Below are positions 17,699-26,453 of a stretch of 64,000 nt of DNA, piece after piece (positions within the stretch are counted from its first letter, which is position 1; each line of letters opens with the position of its first letter). A program made the translations under genes and the position numbers. The DNA comes from Flavobacterium humidisoli. GTDB lineage: Bacteria > Bacteroidota > Bacteroidia > Flavobacteriales > Flavobacteriaceae. The DNA is taken from NCBI RefSeq assembly GCF_023272795.1, contig NZ_CP096829.1:806001-870000 (forward strand), written 5' to 3'. The notes beneath the pieces were generated by a model that was given only the letters and a program-made list of their open reading frames with translations, made no database searches and was not told where the DNA came from.

Positions 17699-19969
17699 AT
17701 GCGTTCATTCCAACTGTACATTTCAAAAATTTGGTTCAAAGGAGCTTCTTCGTACGCATTCTCATTTGTTTTATTGCTGACCTTTTTGTTTTCGTCAAAA
17801 TCATTTTCACAGGAAACAAAAAAAGATAGTGTTAAAAGACCCAAAATAGGATTAGTTTTAAGTGGCGGCGGCGCCAAAGGTTTTGCACACATTGGAGTTT
17901 TGAAAGTTTTGGAAGAAGCTGGAATCAAAATCGACTACATTGGCGGAACCAGTATGGGATCTGTAATTGGCGGACTTTATGCTTCTGGCTACAATGCTTC
18001 TCAAATCGATTCTATTTTCAAACAAACCAATTTCGACGAGTTAATAAACGATTATATTCCGCGCTCTTCTAAGAATTTTTATGGCAAGAAGAATGACGAA
18101 TTATATGCGATTGTTTTACCTTTCAGTAATTTCAGAGTAGGCATTCCAGAAGCCCTTTCAAAAGGAATGTACAATTATAATTTATTAAGCAGTTTAACTA
18201 GAAATGTACGTCACGTTCGCGATTTTAATCAACTGCCAACTCCTTTTTTATGTATTGGGACTAATATTGAAACAGGCGAAGAAGTTTTGCTCAACAAAGG
18301 AAATCTGGTTCAGGCCATGATGGCGAGTTCGGCTTTTCCTTCCCTATTTACACCCGTCGAAATTGACGGAAATTTGTTGGTTGATGGTGGCGTTGTAAAT
18401 AATTATCCCATACAAGAAGTTCGCAATTTAGGTGCAGATATTATTATCGGTGTAGATGTACAAGATGATTTGCTGAAAAGAAAAAACCTGAAAAACGCTA
18501 CGCGAATCTTGGTTCAGATTACCAATTTGCAGTCTATTGAAAAAATGAAAAGCAAAATAAAGGACACAGATGTTTACATCAGACCCGATATTCGTGATTT
18601 TGGAGTTATCTCGTTTGACAGAGGAGAAGAAATCATTAGAAAAGGAGAAGAAGCCGCTTTTGCAGTTTATGAAAAAATCAAAACTTTGAGTGATGAGAAC
18701 AACTTTTACAAAAAGCCAAAACTAAAAGTTGAAACAGACACACTTCATATTCAAAACATAAATACAGACAAATTAGAAAACTATACCAAAGAATACATTC
18801 GTGGTAAACTTCGTTTCAAACCTGGAAGCACTATAACTTATAACGGTCTTAAAACCGGAATAAACAATTTGAATGCTACACAAAACTTTAGCACGATTTC
18901 ATATTGTCTTCAGCCCAATGGAGATAAGGACGATCTTGATTTGGTTTTAAAAGAAAACCCAACTCAAACATATTTAAAACTTGGACTTCATTATGACGGA
19001 CTTTATAAAAGTGGTATTTTATTAAATCTTACGCATAAAAAGACATTTATTAAAAATGATGTTACTTCTCTTGACATTATCCTAGGAGATAATTTCAGAT
19101 ACGATTTTAACTATTATATCGAAAATGGTTTTAATATCAGCTTTGGTTTCCGTTCCCGATTAAATCAGTTTAATCGAAATGTAACTACTAGTTTGAGCAG
19201 TGTTCTTAACGAAAATCAAAATGTCAATCTTATCAATGTTGACTTTATGGACATTAATAATCAGGCTTATTTCCAGACTATTTTTGTTCAAAAATTTTTA
19301 ATGGGTGGAGGTTTAGAATATAAATATTTAAAAATCAATTCGCCAACACTTGCCAATGAAGATAATATTATAGACAAGAGCAGTTATTTTAGTGCTTTTG
19401 CTTATCTAAAATATGACTCACTCGATGAAAAATATTACCCAAGTTCTGGAATGTATTTTTCTACAGATCTGCAAACTTATATGGCGTCTTCAGATTACAC
19501 CAAAACTTTTAAACCATTTTCAATTGCAAAAGCCGAAGCTTCTTATGTGAGTACTTTATTCAAAAAAGCAACATTTAAGATTGATGCCGACGCTGGTTTT
19601 ACTTTCGGAAATAGCAGTGTTCCGTTTTTTGATTTTATCTTAGGAGGTTATGGTTACAGCAAAATCAATAACTTCAATTATTTTTATGGATATGACTTTT
19701 TAAGTATTGCTGGCAATAGTTACATCAAAACTGGAATTACACTCGATTACGAAATTCTTAGAAAAAACCATATTAACCTATCTGCCAATTTTGCCAATCT
19801 TGGAGACAATATTTTCTCTGGTGTCGACTGGGTTTCTATGCCAAAATATACAGGATATGCAGTTGGTTACGGTTTAGAAACCATAATTGGACCTATAGAA
19901 ATCAAACAATCTTGGTCTCCAGAAATGTCAAAAAGCTTTACGTGGTTTAGTATCGGGTTTCAATTTTAG
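17699..19969 (+). CDS. Patatin-like phospholipase fused to an outer-membrane barrel
   Basis: The ATG at 17699 is chosen because a signal peptide follows it (hydrophobic 19-36, ending SFSQ); upstream in-frame codons overlap uvrC. The product is 756 residues. The patatin domain shows the oxyanion loop SGGGAKG (55-61), the nucleophile elbow GTSMG with Ser85, and the catalytic Asp in LLVDGGVVNN. After about residue 320 come a POTRA-like segment and a C-terminal barrel ending in WFSIGFQF, with a terminal Phe. This is the PlpD/FplA type, in which the lipase is secreted through its own Omp85-like barrel. Confidence 0.92.
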   Translation: MRSFQLYISKIWFKGASSYAFSFVLLLTFLFSSKSFSQETKKDSVKRPKIGLVLSGGGAKGFAHIGVLKVLEEAGIKIDYIGGTSMGSVIGGLYASGYNASQIDSIFKQTNFDELINDYIPRSSKNFYGKKNDELYAIVLPFSNFRVGIPEALSKGMYNYNLLSSLTRNVRHVRDFNQLPTPFLCIGTNIETGEEVLLNKGNLVQAMMASSAFPSLFTPVEIDGNLLVDGGVVNNYPIQEVRNLGADIIIGVDVQDDLLKRKNLKNATRILVQITNLQSIEKMKSKIKDTDVYIRPDIRDFGVISFDRGEEIIRKGEEAAFAVYEKIKTLSDENNFYKKPKLKVETDTLHIQNINTDKLENYTKEYIRGKLRFKPGSTITYNGLKTGINNLNATQNFSTISYCLQPNGDKDDLDLVLKENPTQTYLKLGLHYDGLYKSGILLNLTHKKTFIKNDVTSLDIILGDNFRYDFNYYIENGFNISFGFRSRLNQFNRNVTTSLSSVLNENQNVNLINVDFMDINNQAYFQTIFVQKFLMGGGLEYKYLKINSPTLANEDNIIDKSSYFSAFAYLKYDSLDEKYYPSSGMYFSTDLQTYMASSDYTKTFKPFSIAKAEASYVSTLFKKATFKIDADAGFTFGNSSVPFFDFILGGYGYSKINNFNYFYGYDFLSIAGNSYIKTGITLDYEILRKNHINLSANFANLGDNIFSGVDWVSMPKYTGYAVGYGLETIIGPIEIKQSWSPEMSKSFTWFSIGFQF

Positions 19970-20286
19970 TATTATAATCGAGAATACTTCAATAAAAACA
20001 GTGTATTTTTTTACATCATAAAAATTAAATCAAAAAAACTAAGTTATTTTATAGTTATAAATAATATAATTTTTATTTTTACTCCGAAAAAATTACGACA
20101 TTTGTTATAATGAAAACAAATTGGACAGGTTTATTAGAGTATCTTCAATTTCTTATTAAGAGAAATCCAGAATAATGCTTCTATCGAATTGAAATAATTA
20201 GTCAATTGAAAAAATTGAACTGATTATTCACTCTGCAATTCAAATTTTCGAATTATCTAATTTACTAATTATCTAATTGAAAAGCC
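19970..20286. other. AT-rich intergenic region upstream of hmgA
   Basis: 317 bases without a clear gene. A 21-codon reading frame at 20110-20175 (MKTNWTGLLEYLQFLIKRNP...) starts with ATG and has a plausible composition, but I cannot show it is translated. The right end (about 20185-20284) is full of AATTGAA and AATTATCTAATT words that recur in the next two gaps of this operon. Confidence 0.5.
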
Positions 20287-21444
20287 ATGCCATTATATCA
20301 CAAACTCGGAGAATTTCCGCAAAAGCGACACACCCAATTTGAAAAACCAAACGGAGGTTTTTACTACGAACAATTGTTCGGAACCGAAGGTTTTCACGGA
20401 CATTCATCATTGTCTTATCATGTACACAGACCAACGCAGGTTAAAGAAATTTTAAACTCTTATTCGGTTGAACCTAAAATTGCAATCGGAAAAAATATAA
20501 AATCACTTCTTTTTAAAGGTTTTGAATTAAAACCAGAAAATGACTTTTTAGACAGCCGAAAAGCCATGTTAGTCAATAAGGACTGTATTATTGGTTTGGC
20601 TGCTCCGAAAGAATCGCTTCGAAATTATTTCTACAAAAATGCCGATGCAGATGAAATGCTTTTCATTCACAGAGGAAAAGGAAAATTAAGAACCATGTTG
20701 GGAAATATTCCATTTGAATATGGCGATTATTTAATTATTCCGCGAGGTATTATTTATCAAATTGATTTCGAAACCGAAGACAATAGACTTTTTTACGTAG
20801 AATCATATTCTCCTTTTTACACTCCAAAACGTTATAAAAACCAATCTGGGCAGCATTTAGAACATTCTCCGTTTTGCGAGCGCGATTTTATTTTGCCAAG
20901 CGAATTGGAAACTCATGACGAAAAAGATGATTTTTTAATTAAAATCAAAAAAGAAGGAATGATTCATGAGATGGTTTATGCCACACATCCGTTTGACGTT
21001 GTAGGCTGGGACGGCTACAATTTCCCTTACGGATTTTCAATTCACAATTTCGAACCTATAACTGGACGCGTACACCAACCGCCTCCAGTGCATCAAACTT
21101 TTGAAACGGCAACTTTTGTCGTTTGTTCATTCTGCCCAAGACTTTACGATTATCATCCGAAAGCAATTCCGGCGCCATACAATCACAGCAATATAGATTC
21201 TGACGAAGTGCTCTATTATGTTGATGGCGATTTTATGAGTCGCAATAATATTGAGCAGGGTCATATTACTTTACACCCAAAAGGAATTCCACACGGACCA
21301 GCGCCGGGCGCTATGGAACGCAGTATTGGTCACAAAGAAACCCAAGAATTAGCTGTTATGGTTGATACTTTCAGACCGCTTATGGTAACGGAAGAAGCTA
21401 TGGGATTGGATGATGGCAAGTATTACAAATCTTGGTGTGAATAA
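20287..21444 (+). CDS. hmgA: Homogentisate 1,2-dioxygenase
   Basis: A 385-residue cupin dioxygenase that opens the ring of homogentisate to maleylacetoacetate in Phe/Tyr degradation. The conserved C-terminal iron region is visible: HQTFETATFVVCSFCPR, then YNHSNIDSDEVLYYVDG and the glycine/proline-rich HPKGIPHGPAPGAMERS. The length fits the short bacterial form. It is followed, after an S23-like gene, by the 4-hydroxyphenylpyruvate dioxygenase gene that makes its substrate. The start at 20287 (MPLYHKLGEFPQKRHTQF) is typical for the family. Confidence 0.94.
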   Translation: MPLYHKLGEFPQKRHTQFEKPNGGFYYEQLFGTEGFHGHSSLSYHVHRPTQVKEILNSYSVEPKIAIGKNIKSLLFKGFELKPENDFLDSRKAMLVNKDCIIGLAAPKESLRNYFYKNADADEMLFIHRGKGKLRTMLGNIPFEYGDYLIIPRGIIYQIDFETEDNRLFYVESYSPFYTPKRYKNQSGQHLEHSPFCERDFILPSELETHDEKDDFLIKIKKEGMIHEMVYATHPFDVVGWDGYNFPYGFSIHNFEPITGRVHQPPPVHQTFETATFVVCSFCPRLYDYHPKAIPAPYNHSNIDSDEVLYYVDGDFMSRNNIEQGHITLHPKGIPHGPAPGAMERSIGHKETQELAVMVDTFRPLMVTEEAMGLDDGKYYKSWCE

Positions 21445-21465
21445 TTAGTTAATGTGCCAATTTGA

Positions 21466-22003
21466 TAATTAGATAATATCTTAATTCGAAAATTAGACAA
21501 TTAAAAATTGTAATTTTAAACCTACAAAATAAATTATTTAATTATCAAATTAAACAATGACTTTTAACGAAAAGTATAAAGACAATGCTCTTTTAATTAA
21601 AACATTCAATTTTGCATTAAACATAATTGATTATACAAACGAACTTCAAGAACAAAAGAAATTCGTAATTGCTAATCAATTATTAAAAAGCGGAACATCA
21701 ATTGGAGCAAATTCTAAAGAATCACAGAACGCAGAAAGTAAAGCAGATTTCATTCATAAATTAAAAATAGCAATTAAAGAAGCTGACGAAACTGAATATT
21801 GGTTGTTTTTATGTGATGCACACAAAGAATATCCAAATTGCAAACATTTATTAAATGATCTTTCTGAAATTTTAAAAATTTTAAATAAAATAATATCAAC
21901 ATCTAAGAGGAATTAGAAATTAGAAAATGTGTCAATTAGTAAATTGATCCAATTGAAACATTTCAAAAATTATCTCATTTTCTCATTATCAAATTATCTA
22001 ATT
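21466..22003. repeat. Inverted AT-rich words enclosing the second S23-like gene
   Basis: Left of the gene, near 21461-21486, the words AATTTGATAAT and ATAATTAGATAAT occur. Right of it, near 21985-22005, the complements ATTATCAAATT and ATTATCTAATTAT occur, ending at the hppD start. The perfect inverted match is 13 bases and the wider match is degenerate. The same words precede hmgA. Confidence 0.65.
21557..21916 (+). CDS. Four-helix-bundle protein, S23/IVS family (second copy)
   Basis: A 119-residue member of the same family as the gene at 4333. Family features: LLKSGTSIGANSKESQNAES, KADFIHKLKIAIKEADETEYWL. It sits between hmgA and hppD, enzymes of one pathway that are normally adjacent, and inverted AT-rich words flank it. 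Nothing suggests a role in tyrosine catabolism. Free-standing members have no settled function; RNA binding is possible by analogy with the rRNA-IVS and Avd proteins. Confidence 0.85.
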   Translation: MTFNEKYKDNALLIKTFNFALNIIDYTNELQEQKKFVIANQLLKSGTSIGANSKESQNAESKADFIHKLKIAIKEADETEYWLFLCDAHKEYPNCKHLLNDLSEILKILNKIISTSKRN

Positions 22004-23161
22004 ATGAAACAAGTAAAATCAGTAGAATACGGATTAGAAAAAATCTTTGAAGGAGCACAAGATTTCCTTCCATTATTAGGAACAGATTATGTAGAATTTT
22101 ATGTAGGGAATGCAAAACAGTCTGCGCATTATTATAAAACTGCTTTCGGATATCAGTCATTGGCTTATGCCGGATTAGAAACTGGAGTAAAAGACAAAGC
22201 ATCTTATGTTTTAAAGCAGGACAAAATCAGAATTGTTTTAACAACGCCTTTAACAGCAGATTCTCCAATAAACGAACATTTAAAAAAACATGGCGACGGT
22301 GTAAAAGTTGCAGCTCTTTGGGTTGAAGACGCTACAAAATCTTACGAAGAAACCATGAAACGTGGTGCGCGTTCTTTTATGGAACCCACTGTAGAAGAAG
22401 ATGAATTTGGACAAGTGATTCGTTCTGGAATTTACACTTACGGAGAAACGGTTCATATTTTCGTTGAAAGAAAAAACTATAATGGTGTTTTCCTTCCAGG
22501 TTATAAAGAATGGAAATCTGATTACAATCCAGAACCAACGGGTTTAAAATACATTGACCACATGGTTGGAAATGTTGGTTGGAACGAAATGAATACTTGG
22601 GTAAAATTCTATGAAGATGTAATGGGATTTGTAAATTTCCTATCTTTTGATGACAAACAAATTACTACAGAGTATTCTGCTTTGATGAGTAAAGTAATGT
22701 CTAATGGAAACGGAAGAATTAAATTCCCAATTAACGAACCGGCAGAAGGAAAGAAAAAATCTCAAATTGAAGAATATTTAGATTTCTATGGCGGACCTGG
22801 AATTCAGCATATTGCTATTGCTACAGATGATATTATTAAAACTGTATCACAACTGAGAGCACGCGGTGTTGAATTTTTATCAGCTCCTCCACATACTTAT
22901 TACCAGGCAATTCCTGAAAGATTAGGTGTTCATATGGACATGATGAAAGAAGATATCAATGAAATCGAAAAACTGGCGATCATGGTCGATGCCGACGAAG
23001 ATGGTTACTTATTACAGATTTTTACAAAGCCAGTTCAAGACAGACCGACGCTTTTCTTCGAAATTATTCAAAGAATGGGTGCAAAAGGGTTCGGTGCAGG
23101 TAACTTTAAAGCCCTTTTTGAGTCCATCGAAAGAGAGCAAGAATTGAGAGGAACGCTATAA
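22004..23161 (+). CDS. hppD: 4-hydroxyphenylpyruvate dioxygenase
   Basis: I place the start at 22004 (MKQVKSVEYGLEKI); the extra upstream codons encode only the AT-rich spacer. The 385-residue protein has two VOC (glyoxalase-like) domains. The iron ligands of the C-terminal domain appear as YIDHMVGNV (His), GIQHIAIAT (His) and FFEIIQRMG (Glu). It converts 4-hydroxyphenylpyruvate to homogentisate, the substrate of HmgA encoded two genes upstream. Very secure. Confidence 0.95.
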   Translation: MKQVKSVEYGLEKIFEGAQDFLPLLGTDYVEFYVGNAKQSAHYYKTAFGYQSLAYAGLETGVKDKASYVLKQDKIRIVLTTPLTADSPINEHLKKHGDGVKVAALWVEDATKSYEETMKRGARSFMEPTVEEDEFGQVIRSGIYTYGETVHIFVERKNYNGVFLPGYKEWKSDYNPEPTGLKYIDHMVGNVGWNEMNTWVKFYEDVMGFVNFLSFDDKQITTEYSALMSKVMSNGNGRIKFPINEPAEGKKKSQIEEYLDFYGGPGIQHIAIATDDIIKTVSQLRARGVEFLSAPPHTYYQAIPERLGVHMDMMKEDINEIEKLAIMVDADEDGYLLQIFTKPVQDRPTLFFEIIQRMGAKGFGAGNFKALFESIEREQELRGTL

Positions 23162-23270
23162 AATGTTAATTTTAATGCACAAAACAGCATAATTCACCAA
23201 AAAACGATGCTTTTTTTGCAAATGTTATGTTAAACTTGACTTTTGCTATTTTATTTTTGAACTTTCTATC

Positions 23271-23392
23271 TATCTTTGCACCGCAAATCAGGAAGGGGTG
23301 GTTTCCTTCCGAATTGATATAAATTTCATAATTTATAGTTTTTTGGTTAGTTAATAGCATAAAAACTCAGTCATTCTTGACTGAGTTTTTTT
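23271..23392 (+). ncRNA. Candidate small RNA with own promoter and terminator
   Basis: The gap between hppD and the DUF3108 gene contains a -7-like box TATCTTTG (23271-23278), then three hairpins: GGAAGG/CCTTCC at 23291-23310, TATAAATT/AATTTATA at 23318-23337, and a strong intrinsic terminator at 23361-23392 (ACTCAGTC/GACTGAGT plus T-run). No open frame explains it. A TTG lies 25 bases before the -7 box, slightly far for the Flavobacterium spacing. It could belong to a known class such as Flavo-1, which I cannot test here, or be the hppD 3' end. Confidence 0.45.
23361..23392 (+). terminator. Intrinsic terminator (ACTCAGTC stem, T-run)
   Basis: AAAAACTCAGTC, a 6-base loop, GACTGAGTTTTTTT. A strong rho-independent form. 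It ends either the candidate small RNA or hppD, and its right arm overlaps the -33 element of the next gene. Confidence 0.9.
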
Positions 23393-23407
23393 GTTTTGGT
23401 ACATTTG
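23377..23407 (+). promoter_or_regulatory. Bacteroidetes-type promoter for the DUF3108 gene
   Basis: TTG at 23377-23379, a 20-base spacer, and TACATTTG at 23400-23407 match the TTG / TAnnTTTG consensus of Flavobacterium. It is about 50 bases upstream of the ATG at 23459. Confidence 0.65.
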
Positions 23408-23458
23408 GAATAGAATTTGCATTTGTCTATCTTTATAATAAAATGTAAAGAATGTACT

Positions 23459-24229
23459 ATGAAAAAGCTCATCCTCACTATATTAGCACTAACAACACTC
23501 TCATTTGCGCCTCAAAAAGAAGATGCCTTCGATACTGGAGAATATTTCAAATTTAGAATACATTACGGAATTGTAAATGCTGGCTATGCTACTCTTGAAG
23601 TTAAAGACGCCACGATAAACAACAAAAAGGTATACCACTCTGTTGGAAAAGGTTACACAACTGGAATGTCTAAATTTTTCTTTAAAGTAGAAGATTTATA
23701 CGAAAGTTACTTTGACAAAGAAACAGGAAAACCCTATCGTTATGTTAGAAAAATTGACGAAGGTGGCTACACCAAAAATCAAGAAGGATTTTTCAATCAG
23801 GCAGAAAATAGAGTTTTAGTAAAAGACTATAAAAGAAAATCAGAAAAAACGATCCTAGTATCAGAAGATGTACAAGATATTGTATCGGCATTTTACTTTT
23901 TGAGAAACCATCCAAATATCGATAAACTTAAATCTGGTGAAGCTATTACAATCGACATGTTTTTTGATGAAGAAATCACAAAATTTAAGTTAAAATTTGT
24001 AGGCCGTCAAGATATTACGACTAAATTTGGAACCGTTTCTACTATGGTCTTTAAGCCATTGGTACAGACAGGAAGAGTATTTAAAGAAAAAGAGAGCTTA
24101 ACACTCTGGATAACAGACGATGTAAACAAAGTTCCTATTAGAATTAAAGCAGATTTGGCCGTCGGATCGCTTAAGGCAGATCTTGATGATTATAAAGGAT
24201 TAAAAAGTCCACTTAAAGTAAAAAAATAA
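23459..24229 (+). CDS. DUF3108 secreted protein
   Basis: Start chosen at 23459, where a signal peptide begins (MKKLILTILALTTLSFAPQ); 256 residues. It is a DUF3108 protein of the periplasm: GEYFKFRIHYGIVNAGYATLEV at the start, then a beta-rich body with LTLWITDDVNKVPIRI near the end. The family is common in Bacteroidetes and its function is unknown. The stop codon overlaps the start of the tryptophan dioxygenase gene (TAATG), so translation is coupled, although no functional link is known. Confidence 0.88.
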   Translation: MKKLILTILALTTLSFAPQKEDAFDTGEYFKFRIHYGIVNAGYATLEVKDATINNKKVYHSVGKGYTTGMSKFFFKVEDLYESYFDKETGKPYRYVRKIDEGGYTKNQEGFFNQAENRVLVKDYKRKSEKTILVSEDVQDIVSAFYFLRNHPNIDKLKSGEAITIDMFFDEEITKFKLKFVGRQDITTKFGTVSTMVFKPLVQTGRVFKEKESLTLWITDDVNKVPIRIKADLAVGSLKADLDDYKGLKSPLKVKK

Positions 24230-25170
24230 TGAACCCTACAGATAATTCTGAAGCACTTTTAAAAGAAATTGATCTTAAATTTCAAGCCATAAATCAAAAA
24301 ACTGATGTTCAATTAGAAGGATTGCTTTGGGCCAAACCTATCACTTATTGGGATTACATTCAAACTGATGCCTTATTAAATTTACAAATTCAGCGCACCA
24401 CGCTTCCTGACGAAATGGTTTTTATCATGTACCATCAGGTAAACGAATTGATTTTTAAAATGATTCTGTGGGAAATTGATCAGATTGCTGACACAGAAAA
24501 AATTCAAGTTGATTTTTTTAGCGAAAGACTATCAAGAATCACAAGATATTTTGACATGCTTACCAACTCTTTCAGTATTATGGAAAATGGTATGGAAGTA
24601 GATCAATACATGAAATTTAGAAACACGCTTACTCCTGCCAGCGGATTCCAGAGCGCTCAATATAGAATGATCGAATTTGCTTCGACTGATGTGATCAATT
24701 TGACAGACCGCAGATACAAAGCAAACTTTGACGAAAATACCGATTTAGAAACTAGCTTTGAACATCTTTATTGGCAAGCTGCCGGAAAAGATTATCATAC
24801 TGGCGAAAAATCATATTTGCTAAATGAGTTTGAGAAAAAGTACAAAGAGCAGTTTTTAAGACAAATGGCTTCTTTTAAAACAAAAAACCTTTGGCAAAAA
24901 TTCATTCAATTACCTATTGAAGACCAACAAAATACAGAACTAATTGCAGCAATGCGCCATTACGACAAAACGGTAAACATTACTTGGGTAATGCAACACC
25001 TTAATACGGCTAGAAAATACATTTTGGAAAGCGGAAAAGGTAACGGGGAAGCTACTGGAGGAAGTGATTGGCAAAAATATATGCACCCAAAATACCAAAG
25101 ACGCATCTTTTTTCCTAAATTGTGGACCGAAGAAGAATTGTCCAATTGGGGAAATGAAACCGAAATTTAA
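24229..25170 (+). CDS. kynA: Tryptophan 2,3-dioxygenase
   Basis: A 313-residue heme dioxygenase that converts L-tryptophan to N-formylkynurenine, the first step of the kynurenine route. Diagnostic pieces: YHQVNELIFKMILWEIDQI near 63-81, FRNTLTPASGFQSAQYRMIE near 127-146, and the substrate-loop GTGGS-like segment EATGGSDWQKYM near the C-terminus. No other kynurenine genes are in the window. In some bacteria this route feeds NAD synthesis; that link to the NAD island is only an inference. Confidence 0.95.
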   Translation: MNPTDNSEALLKEIDLKFQAINQKTDVQLEGLLWAKPITYWDYIQTDALLNLQIQRTTLPDEMVFIMYHQVNELIFKMILWEIDQIADTEKIQVDFFSERLSRITRYFDMLTNSFSIMENGMEVDQYMKFRNTLTPASGFQSAQYRMIEFASTDVINLTDRRYKANFDENTDLETSFEHLYWQAAGKDYHTGEKSYLLNEFEKKYKEQFLRQMASFKTKNLWQKFIQLPIEDQQNTELIAAMRHYDKTVNITWVMQHLNTARKYILESGKGNGEATGGSDWQKYMHPKYQRRIFFPKLWTEEELSNWGNETEI

Positions 25171-25196
25171 TTTCACCACAAAAAAATATTAAAAGT

Positions 25197-26417
25197 TTGA
25201 AAAAAGCAGTCGTAATTTTAATTGTCTTGTTTTCTATTTTTTCATGTAAAAAAGCAGAAGAAAAAGTAGAAGCAAAAATTACTAAACCAACAACCAAAAA
25301 AATAGAATTCGGTTTTAATTACGCAGACTTTAATGTTGTTAATGATACTATTTCAAAAGGAGATTCTTTTGGCTCAATACTTCAAAGTCAAAATATTGGA
25401 GACAAAAAAGTACATGATATTGTTGAGCAGGTAAAAGATTCTTTCAATGTTAGAAGTATTCGTTACGGCAAACCCTTTACTTTGCTTCGCGCCAAAAACA
25501 AAACCAACAATCTGGAAGTTTTTATTTATCAGCCAGATGCGTTAAGTTATTATGTTATTGATTTAAGAGACAGCATTGCCAAAGCTTATAAAAAAATAAA
25601 ACCTGTTACTTTAAAAAGAAAGATAATCGGCGGTGTTTTAAAAAGCTCATTATCTGAAACTTTAGGAAACGAAAGTGTAGAAACAGCATTGGCGAGTAGA
25701 ATCACAAAAGTATTTTCTTGGTCTATTGACTTTTTTAAACTTAAAAAAGGAGATCGCTACGGGCTAATTTTCACGGAACGTTTTATAAACGGAAAGACAT
25801 ATGACGGCGTCGAAGAACTAGAAGCCGCCTTTTTTGAATATAAAGGTAAAATCGTTTACGCCTTTCCTTTTGAAAGAGATACGACTTCTGGAAAAATAGA
25901 ATATTATGATGACGAGGGGAAAACACTTAAAAACTTCTTCTTAAAAACTCCAATCAAATTCAGCCGAATCACTTCTAGGTTCACAATGAATAGATTTCAC
26001 CCAGTGCAGCACACTTGGAAAGCGCACAAAGGAACGGATTATGCCGCTCCGACTGGAACACCAATTTCAACAACCGCTTCTGGAGTTGTAGAAACTACTG
26101 GATACACAGCAGGAAACGGAAACTTTGTAAAAGTAAAACACAACGGAACCTATTCTACCCAATATTTACACATGTCTAAAATCTTGGTTCGCCGCGGGCA
26201 GCGCGTAACACAAGGACAGACAATTGGTTTGGTCGGCAGTACAGGTTTAGCTTCTGGCCCTCACGTTTGTTACCGTTTCTGGAAAAATGGCGTTCAAGTA
26301 GATGCACTTAGATTAAATCTTCCAACTGGGGAATCTTTGACAGGAAACGACAGGACTCGTTTCATGAAACAGATTGAGCCTTTGAAAAGAGAACTGGATA
26401 GTATTGGGAATCTATAA
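25197..26417 (+). CDS. M23-family peptidase, lipoprotein, with a Cys zinc ligand
   Basis: A 406-residue lipoprotein; the start is TTG at 25197, the only start that includes the signal peptide (lipobox IFSC, Cys17). An OapA/LysM-like N-terminal region (about 40-130) precedes the LytM domain (about 255-375). Metal-site residues: His277 and Asp281 (HKGTD), catalytic His325 (QYLHMSK) and His356. The last motif is HVC instead of HxH, so Cys358 replaces the usual second His. Likely a murein endopeptidase at the envelope, as in NlpD/MepM-type proteins. A thiolate ligand may still hold zinc. Confidence 0.88.
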   Translation: MKKAVVILIVLFSIFSCKKAEEKVEAKITKPTTKKIEFGFNYADFNVVNDTISKGDSFGSILQSQNIGDKKVHDIVEQVKDSFNVRSIRYGKPFTLLRAKNKTNNLEVFIYQPDALSYYVIDLRDSIAKAYKKIKPVTLKRKIIGGVLKSSLSETLGNESVETALASRITKVFSWSIDFFKLKKGDRYGLIFTERFINGKTYDGVEELEAAFFEYKGKIVYAFPFERDTTSGKIEYYDDEGKTLKNFFLKTPIKFSRITSRFTMNRFHPVQHTWKAHKGTDYAAPTGTPISTTASGVVETTGYTAGNGNFVKVKHNGTYSTQYLHMSKILVRRGQRVTQGQTIGLVGSTGLASGPHVCYRFWKNGVQVDALRLNLPTGESLTGNDRTRFMKQIEPLKRELDSIGNL

Positions 26418-26453
26418 TTCATCCACTTTTATATTTTCTTTAAATCGAAAGTC

